Source of the DNA: Isoetes taiwanensis
Taxonomy: Eukaryota; Streptophyta; Lycopodiopsida; Isoetales; Isoetaceae
Reading direction: 5' to 3'
NCBI GenBank assembly: GCA_021234155.1
Contig: JAJEKV010000145.1
Location: 436,001-500,000 of the forward strand
DNA: 64,000 nucleotides
Under the pieces are notes generated by a model. The model made no database searches. It had not been told where the DNA came from and worked only from the letters and a program-made list of their open reading frames with translations. Numbering within the stretch: position 1 is the stretch's first letter; each line of letters begins with the position of its first letter. Below are positions 56,281-64,000 of this stretch, piece by piece. The position numbers and the translations under genes are program-made.

Positions 56281-58253
56281 GGATCATGAATGTTTTCATA
56301 ACTTGCCTTTATATACAGACATCCATCCATAGTATCGTTTGCTCAACTGAATGTATTGCATGCAGACATCCGTCCATAGTGTCATTTGCTCAAGTGAATG
56401 TATTGCATGCAGAAACTTCAAGTCAGATAGATCGAACTGTTATTGTTGGTAATGGTTCTAGATTCTCTTTAGATTTGTTCTGGCATATTCTTTGACTACT
56501 ATTTAGTGTATTTGTTCTGGTATATTCTTTGACTACCATTTAGTGTATTTGTTCAAACATTTACTCCGATATAAGCTCCTATAAGCTCCTGTTGCCAAAT
56601 TCGTCCCTATGTTTCCATTCTACCAAAGCTACTTACCTACTTCTATAACTCCTTTTTGTTGCCTGACACCGATTTGCCACTACGAGCTGGTTCCTATGCA
56701 ATTTCCATATGAAAAAATTATCCTTTTTTTCCTAAGCTTTCTATCATATCGTATCTGTTGAGCAATAAGGCGTGTGCTTGAAATAAAAGCTTTCAAGTTA
56801 CATCCTGCTAGCTTATTAGATTGAGTTCCATCTGATGTCGCTTTTGCATGCTGCAAGTAAGCTTTCATATTAGTCTCAAAGCATATTATTGTAGGCCCTT
56901 TGAACTTTTGCAGAGAGTACATAGCCGGCTTAGAATATGCAGTTTGTTGTAAGAGGCAACATGTACATTCCCTATTTCATTTGTGCTTCCATTTTAAATT
57001 GCTTTTAAGTTTATATAATTGTGACATGGTCCTATTGGGCATTGATATTTACCCCAGGGATGGCTTTACTCGAGTTTGAGTTTACATCTTTATTGTGGTT
57101 GGTTAGCTGCATGCTTATCTGCTGCATTCCTGTTTGATGCCCATGGCAAGGCCATGAATAATCTACAACAAAGATACGTTTGTTCCACCATTCCAAATCA
57201 TTTATTACATAAGCCCTAAATTATTACAGGAGATCTTTGCTATTATTACAGGATTGTTTGATGTTAGTTATGTGGCGAATTGGCTAGGGATGAAGCCAAA
57301 ACGGCCAGCTAAGTGGCCTCCACACTGCAATTGTAAGTTCATTATGATGTGGTCTTTACCAATACTAACCTATGGTATCATTCATAGGAAACTTTTGCTG
57401 GAATGAAACTTCTGAAGAAGCAATGCAGTTCATGTTTGAAACTAATTCAATTCTTCGGAAGGTGAGGGATCATGAATGTTTTCATAACTTGCCTTTATAT
57501 ACAGACATCCATCCATAGTATCGTTTGATCAACTGAATGTATTGCATGCAGACATCCATCCATAGTGTCGTTTGCTCAAGTGAATGTATTGCATGCAGAA
57601 ACTTCAAGTCAGATAGATCGAACTGTTAATGTTGGTAATGGTTCTAGATTCTCTTTAGATTTGTTCTGGCATATTCTTTGACTACTATTTAGTGTATTTG
57701 TTCTGGTATATTCTTTGACTACCATTTAGTGTATTTGTTCAAACATTTACTCCGATATAAGCTCCTATAAGCTCCTGTTGCCAAATTCGTCCCTATGTTT
57801 CCATTCTACCAAAGCTACTTACCTACTTCTATAACTCCTTTTTGTTGCCTGACACCGATTTGCCACTACGAGCTGGTTCCTATGCAATTTCCATATGAAA
57901 AATTTATCCTTATTTTCCTAGGCTTTCTATCATATTGTATCTATTGGGCAATAAAGCGTGTGCTTGAAATAAAAGCTTTCAAGTTACATCCTGCTAGCTT
58001 ATTAGATTGAGTTCCATCTGATGTTGCTTTTGCATGCTGCAAGTAAGCTTTCATATTAGTCTCAAAGCATATTATTGTAGGCCCTTTGAACTTTTGCAGA
58101 GAGTACATAGCCGGCTTAGAATATGCAGTTTGTTGTAAGAGGCAACATGTACATTCCCTATTTCATTTGTGCTTCCATTTTAAATTGCTTTTGAGTTCAT
58201 ATAATTGTGACATGGTCCTATTGGGCACTAATATTTACCCCAGGGATGGCTTT
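55873..58253 (+). repeat. 1.2-kb tandem duplication
   Basis: Copy A 55873-57067 and copy B 57074-58253 align throughout with scattered substitutions and small indels (for example 20 bases missing after the donor in copy B). Each contains the exon-like blocks VANWLGMKPKRxAKWPP and WNETSEEAMQFMF with their splice sites. Confidence 0.92.
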
Positions 58254-60159
58254 GCCATCTACAACCATTAGTGAGTTGCATTTGCGAGTCTTGATGTTCC
58301 AGTTCCATTGCACAGTTTGCAGCATAGATTGTGGTGGAATAAAGTCATGGGTGTTTTACATGTGTCTAGCCAGCCAGTCCGTTTGAAACTTCAACACTTA
58401 ATTTTTCATCCATTTGCTAAAAGCAGCACAGTTGCAACGATAAGCTTCTCTCTATATTTTGTAGTGTTGATCCAACGAAGATCTCAGGTATTCTATTCAT
58501 CCATTTATCTTACTAAAGCAGTTGGAACTAGAAAAGGCTATGTTTAGCCATTTATTTTCTGCAAGCTATTGCATGTTCTAGAGCTTAGTCGTCTTTGTTA
58601 CTTATGAACCTTAGCAATCTGATCATTAGAAGCATTTATGCAATTGGAAACATGTATTCATGAGTTATTTAAGGCCTTATCGTGATAAAAAATTTGTTTG
58701 ACATTGCCAAATAGTTTATGCGGGGCAAGCCTGTCATATCACTATCTCATGCACTACAATTATTGCAGGATATTGCAGGATTATTGAAGATAGATGCCAA
58801 CATTTGAGTCTGCGAGAAGAGCCTTGCATCATGATTAAAAGCATTGGAATTGTCATCTTATGTCAGGGTAAATAACTTCATGTAGGTGCTTAAAATAAAT
58901 GCAGCAGTGCGTGAACAGTTCCTTTTATCTATCCCATTTTCCTACCTGCATTGTGGACTCCACCATAGTTCAAGCCCAGGAGGAAGCTTATTAGTGCTTA
59001 GCATGAAACTAATCATTCACTATTTGTAAGACACCTGCTCAACAATTATGCTATTTGTAGGAACGTGCTCAATGCTTAATCTCTGCTTAATTGAATAGCT
59101 TAATGGTTTGTTGGGGTTGCAGTAGCTCTAATTTAGAAACAAGTGCATTGGCTGCCTTTCTCTATTTTCTTCACACCTTTTCTAGCTCTGCAATAAGACT
59201 TTCAACAACTCATATTGGTATGTTATTTATAAATGTCATGTATTTGTTTTTTGTGCTGAGATTCAATCCATGGGGTTTTGCATGTCTTATATTAAGGAAT
59301 AGGTTAGAGGCACCAACTCAATGATTGCATGAGTTCTTAACCAATACTTAACTGCAAACGTATTGCGCACATTATTCAATTAAAGGTTGAGCATTGACGA
59401 ATCAGTTTTGTTGTGGTCTACTTGATGTAGAAACACAAAGTTATTATGCAGATAACTTTGCATCTCATTTGATGTGGTCTATTTGATGTAAGAGTGTAAA
59501 AAGCTGTAATGTAGGAGCATAAAAAGTTGTAATGCACTTGACTCTTTGTATCTCATTTGCATGTGGTCTATTTGATATAGGAGCATAAAAAGTTGTAATC
59601 CACATGACTTAGCTTCACAGCTCCTATTAGGCGAGTTTATTAAATAAGAAATACATCTTCATAACACATGCAAAATGTGAAAAAATTCTATGCAAATAAA
59701 ATCTACAAGTACCACCTTCCCCATTTGTGAACTGAAAAAATTGATCATAATATATGCAAAATGTGAGAAAATTCTAGATAAATAAAATGTAGCTACATGC
59801 TCTAAGACAAATAAGGATTGCCATGCATGCAAACTATCTATTGTAACAAATGACCATATTACTTAGTCCTACAACTAAATACAACCTATTAAGTGTCGCC
59901 ATTGCATATCTGTTATGTGCTTGCTGTTTGCAACTATAAAATGCTTTCTTTTGCAACAGTAGTTGAACAATTACAATAGACATTCAGGCCTAGCAAGCAA
60001 TACCACCATTATAAGTACAATATATATTCCATACAACTTTCAAAATTTTCAACATTTGCTTTTAATGCCACTATTATCAAATCAATTCAACGTCATCTTC
60101 CTTGCATTTCTCTCTTAGTCACCTTTCAAGCTTAGCAATGTATTATAGAATGTATTTAT
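58254..60159. other. AT-rich sequence, probable Helitron interior
   Basis: No supported gene. Around 59400-59620 the block TTTGATGTGGTCTATTTGAT and a following GTAAAAAGYTGTAAT-like word recur two to three times. It leads to a Helitron 3' end. Confidence 0.4.
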
Positions 60160-60189
60160 GCCCGGCAACGCCGGGCACCCATTACTAGT
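60160..60189 (+). mobile_element. Helitron 3' terminus 1
   Basis: A hairpin GCCCGGC-AAC-GCCGGGC (60160-60176) is followed after eight bases by CTAG (60185-60188) and then T. Helitrons end in a short hairpin 10-12 bases before CTRR and insert between A and T. The 5' end (TC...) was not located. Confidence 0.75.
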
Positions 60190-60259
60190 TCTTACTATTT
60201 CTTATTTGTTATGCCTTTATTGTATGCAGCATCATAAGATGGCATTATAATTGCATGAA

Positions 60260-60490
60260 AAAGGTATGGCTACAACAATATCCAAGCACATATCATTGTA
60301 AATGTTCCAAATCATGATGGAATAGGTTTCACATGGGATGTGAAATATGCCACAGTACAAGTCCTTGCACCTAAGGTAAATTTTGTCACAACTAGATCAG
60401 GAACCTAAGTAACTATTCTAACGACCTTTTAACGTCTTTTTTTCCTTGCATCCAAATCTGGATGAAAGTGCAACAAAGGAATTGTTTACT
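60260..60490 (+). pseudogene. Exon-like fragments, possibly a GH9 cellulase
   Basis: One block reads YGYNNIQAHIIVNVPNHDG and then IGFTWDVKYATVQVLAPK before a GTAAAT donor at 60376. FxWDxKYAxVQVLxxK resembles the FSWDxKxAGxQxLL block of plant GH9 endoglucanases. A second piece, NLDESATKELFTK, ends before GTAAGA. There are no further GH9 blocks or catalytic residues, so at best it is a captured or decayed fragment. Confidence 0.3.
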
Positions 60491-60736
60491 AAAGGTAAGA
60501 TGAATATTGCATCTTGAGCATGACCACGAGCATAGCTTCCCTCTATATTCTAAAGTGATGGTTCAAGGAAGATCTCAAGTATTCCATCCACTACATATCC
60601 AATACTAGCTCTTATACAATCTGCTCCTTGATTTCGTTGATTTTGTTAGGATGTAAATCATGCAGAACATTTAAAAGCCCCTCGAAACTCATATACACAT
60701 AGTGTGTGCCTTTATTCTTGATGCTCATCTACCATA

Positions 60737-60748
60737 AGACTTCAAAGT
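60737..60748 (+). repeat. Left target-site duplication of a LINE fragment
   Basis: AGACTTCAAAGT recurs at 61503-61514 directly after a poly(A) run. Confidence 0.88.
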
Positions 60749-61502
60749 GTGCCCTTTGGGTTGTGGGAGGGAAGAAACTTCTAATCATGTATTCCTTTGC
60801 CCTAAAATTGAGGAGTTTTGGACCTGGACAACCCAGTTAAATTTTGGCTTTTCTACAAACATTCTGGAATTTCTGGATGGGAAGACAAGATTAATAAATT
60901 CCATTCGAACTTTATGCTGCTGGATAATATGGAAACACAGGAACCTGGTAGCCATTCAGCACAAAGAGATCAGCATTATTTGGCTGAAAAATACCTTTCT
61001 TGCTGCCCTGCAGGATATGGCTATGGCACACAGAATGCATAGGGGGGATAACTATGACAAAGACTGGGATCAAATTGGCAGATTCCAAGGACTTTTTAAT
61101 TTCTGTGTGCTTAATCTAACTGATGTTCATGGTGTGCTCCACAGATCAACAGAAGAGGCTTGACAGAGTGGGAGCACCCTCTCGATGGGAGGACAACCTG
61201 GATGATGAACCCATTTCGAGATTCAATGATATGGATAATATCTTTGGGACCACAGCAGTCAAGGATCTCACTTTGCAGGATCTTCTAGATGTGGTTAATT
61301 AAAATCTCATTGTATACAGAACTGTCTCTTATTTTCGGATCTGATGATTTTCATGTCTCAATTTTGCCTTAGTACCCCAATATGAGGAGTACAGAGACAA
61401 ATTTTGTCACTTTATGTGACCACTTCACTATATGTGAACTTTCTGATATGTACCTTTTCTAAATGAATAGGAAAAACAATCTTGCCATCCCAAAAAAAAA
61501 AA
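60749..61502 (+). pseudogene. 5'-truncated L1 fragment with TSD
   Basis: Begins inside ORF2 at the zf-RVT finger (CPLGCGREETSNHVFLCPKIEEFWTW), then CCWIIWKHRNLVA, AHRMHRGDNYDKDWDQIGRFQGLF, a 3' UTR and a poly(A) run of about 11. A 12-bp duplication flanks it. It corresponds to the last 750 bp of an L1 like L1-A and shows the correct ORF2 C-terminus that L1-C has lost. Confidence 0.9.
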
Positions 61503-61514
61503 AGACTTCAAAGT

Positions 61515-63296
61515 AGCGAAAGTCTACACCAAATCACATGGAACAGATAGTATATCTAGATTTTTCTCTCCTATTAGGTCCTTTGTGTATGAAAAATGAT
61601 CAAAGATGTTGCAAACATTACTTTCTACTCCATGTTTTGAATTTAGAAACCGTTTCTGTATCCCAGAAGGCAAGTGTCTACCACAAACTTATATTCATAG
61701 TAGAATGCTTAATTGGAATCTACATGTAACTTTTGTATTTTATATATATATTAATAGGCTTTGAAAAAGGTAACTGCAGCACCATCAACAAGAGGGGGCA
61801 GAAAGTATCCAGTTAATATGGCTCAAACTACTCATTTGTACGTAGAAAATGGATAATGCAGCTATATCTGAAGGTGTTTATATGGCCCTCCATATTTGAC
61901 TTTAGACTAGCCAATATCCAATATCTCCTTCTTTGATCAATATCAAAACACCGTAGCCAATACCTAATGTTCCCAATGCCCCTTCTTCGATCCAATACCT
62001 AAAGAACAATATTCAAAAGGAATTTGACTGATATTTGAGCTTGTTGTGTGGACAACCAATTATTTAAAGCAATAACAGCATTTCTAACGATCATATAGGT
62101 ATATCTTTATTATTTATTGTTTCATAAGAGTTTTGTTATGCTTGCCCTAATTTCATTAAGCTAGCAAGCACATTTTTAGTTGCATGAATTACACAACTGA
62201 AAATTGCATTCATTTATATCACACTACTATCACAGGTCTTAGTCAAATATACAACGTACCAACTATTCCTTTTTGGTCTACAAATGTTCACAACTTCATA
62301 GATACATGCATAGAATTGCATTTATGCCTGACACTGCTCCCACTTCGTCAATGGCCCCTTGGGATAACCCGACATTGATGTTCACATGTAGTAACAATCA
62401 TGAAACACCGTTAAACATCATTAATCAATCAATTTCATGATCCAATACAACCACAACAATTGCAGCAAGCTTCCAACAAAAACTGTCCCATCTACAGAGC
62501 CACAATAGTTGCGACTAAAATTGTCCCATTCACAAATTCCTAATGTGACAAATCGTCTATATGTATTTAAAATCCCAACAAAGAATTGAATTGAGTTGAT
62601 TTTCCCAACAGCCACACTAAAGTCGTGCCTAACATCACATGTAGTGGATGGTTGGGTTGGACTAACTCAGAGTAGCATGCTGGAAAACGCTTGAAAAAAC
62701 CATTGGATTATCTTCATTTAAATGGTCTATATATTACATATCATTGCTACAATGTGCCTGTCACGCCATTATATAACATTCTGCAATATCCGTCATCCAT
62801 CTCAAAAAAAAAAAAAGCCAGAGTGTAATATCAAACCCCCAACAATGTAGATAGAATTCCAAATCCAAAGTTGTTTTGGAATTGCATTTGTGATCTAATC
62901 CTATTTTAGATAAGAGCCCTATTTTCGACAAATTTATTCCACTCTAGAAAGTTTTTCACTATAAGTCTTCCATGTTCATGTAAATAATCACCTAAAACTT
63001 TATCTTGTAGACTAGAGAATGTAGAGCATTCTATGAAACCATGCTTGAGCATATCTTCCCCTTCATAATGCAGTCTCTCTCTCACCCAATTCAATCATTA
63101 CAACTATAGACAACAAGCATTGAACTATAGACATAAATGCAGATAGCTAACAATTGAACACAAGCTATTTAATGTGTAACAATTAAATATTGTTCTTTCC
63201 ATTAGTGCAACAATCTAGTATAACATCACAACTTCACTTGCAGAGTGAGGACATATTTTGCAATTAGAAGTGACCACCTCTTCAAATTGTTACTAA
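61515..63296. other. AT-rich sequence, no supported gene
   Basis: No gene or terminal repeat that I can support. A TATATATA run is at about 61741, and AAAAAAAAAAAA at about 62804. Confidence 0.4.
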
Positions 63297-63325
63297 GCCC
63301 GGTAACGTCGGGCACCATAACTAAT
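63297..63325 (+). mobile_element. Helitron 3' terminus 2
   Basis: Hairpin GCCCGG-TAACG-TCGGGC (63297-63313), seven bases, then CTAA (63321-63324) and T. It is closely similar to terminus 1 in hairpin and spacing, so one Helitron family inserted twice. The stem carries a G-T pair. Confidence 0.7.
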
Positions 63326-63599
63326 ATTTATTATGACATGTTAAATTGTGATAAATTGAGAATACATTTTTAAGATTTGTGATGTGAGATAAACGTTTGA
63401 CAATGTATTCATCAACGAACATGAAAAGTGATTAAGGGTATATATTATAAAAATTTATAATTATTAATATTTAAATTGCCAGATATAGAAATGAAGGTCT
63501 GCATTGATGTAACTTATGGAGGCCCTCACAGTGAAGCTTGTTTCATGTTAAAATTACAAAATGTTAGAGAGGGTTTTCATCTAGAACTGCAAAGACCCA

Positions 63600-64000
63600 G
63601 CAAGAACAATGGGGCCTTGAACTATCTGTAAGTTTGATGTGACTAATGGCCCCAATCATAGAGCTCTACCATGTGGTTGTTGTTCGGCATTGTATAAAGG
63701 CTTTCCAGCCCGCTGTCACCCGCAATCGGATGGATGTGTCCCAACACAGTGTAGAAGGAAACTCCACTCCCAAATACTTGTAGATGGGCCTCACCTTGCT
63801 CCCAGTAATTGAATGAAGGGGGGCTTAGGTGGCGTGAGGATGAGATGAGGACCACCTTAGTCTTGGCCAAATTGACGCGCATGTCTGTGGCCGGGCAAAA
63901 TGTCCAGGGCATCTAGGTGAGATTGCATATCCTTCGGAGTATGGGCCAGGAGGTCGATATTATCCGCATATATGAGCTGCCTGATGCAAAAGTTGGTTTC
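63600..64000 (-). pseudogene. RTE-like LINE fragment at the window edge
   Basis: On the minus strand: QLIYADNIDLLAHTPKDMQ (YADN for YADD), DMRVNLAKTKVVLISS, YKYLGVEF-like and GWKAF blocks, with a frameshift. It is the same family as 5930-8515 and 35410-36125 and continues beyond the window. The change of the second active-site Asp would inactivate it. Confidence 0.8.

Overview
The window looks like nuclear DNA of a land plant or another streptophyte. It holds almost only transposable elements of plant type: Ty3/gypsy chromovirus, Ty1/copia, L1-type LINEs whose ORF1 has a DUF4283-like region, RTE-like LINEs, TRIM/LARD elements and Helitron ends. The few host exons are split by GT-AG introns. 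I cannot name a species. I see no rRNA gene, tRNA gene or CRISPR array.

Layout. 1-9546: decayed retroelements (copia gag, two gypsy pol remnants, an RTE-like LINE ending in short tandem repeats, a truncated LTR). 9547-35157: one old L1 LINE (L1-A, + strand) split twice. The first insertion is a 17.4-kb chromovirus (9561-27013, TSD GTTTC). The second is a three-LTR non-autonomous element (28171-33678, minus strand, TSD GGGGA). The chromovirus itself carries a TIR element inside its 5' LTR (10693-12337) and a small LTR element inside its protease (18326-21343, TSD ATTCG). 35410-36125: RTE-like LINE fragment. 36153-43374: a full-length, well preserved L1 (L1-C, minus strand, TSD AGAAATATGATA). 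43811-48385: host exons, ending in a clean multi-exon coiled-coil gene. 48979-52580: 3'-truncated copia with a 506-bp TRIM in gag. 52900-55240: spliced transposase-like pseudogene. 55873-58253: 1.2-kb tandem duplication containing exons. 60160-63325: two Helitron 3' ends with gene and LINE fragments between them. 63600-64000: another RTE-like LINE fragment.

The standout is in the chromovirus. Between its primer binding site and gag lie about 4 kb of extra sequence with two TATA-led reading frames. The first encodes an oversized histone H3: a tail that starts exactly like H3 (ARTKQTARK), a long acidic, basic and proline-rich insert, then a complete H3 histone fold that keeps the H3-H3' interface residues. 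One +1 frame change separates tail and fold. The second frame (156 aa, decayed continuation) is unrecognised. Downstream, gag-protease-RT-RNaseH-integrase-chromodomain is a single reading frame once the nested insertion is removed, with only three in-frame stops. So this element pairs a chromodomain integrase, a type of module that in other proteins reads histone H3 tails, with its own H3-like protein.

Reading frames, terminal repeats, TSDs, PBS and PPT sites were read directly. Family names come from motif recognition. Functional proposals are inference.
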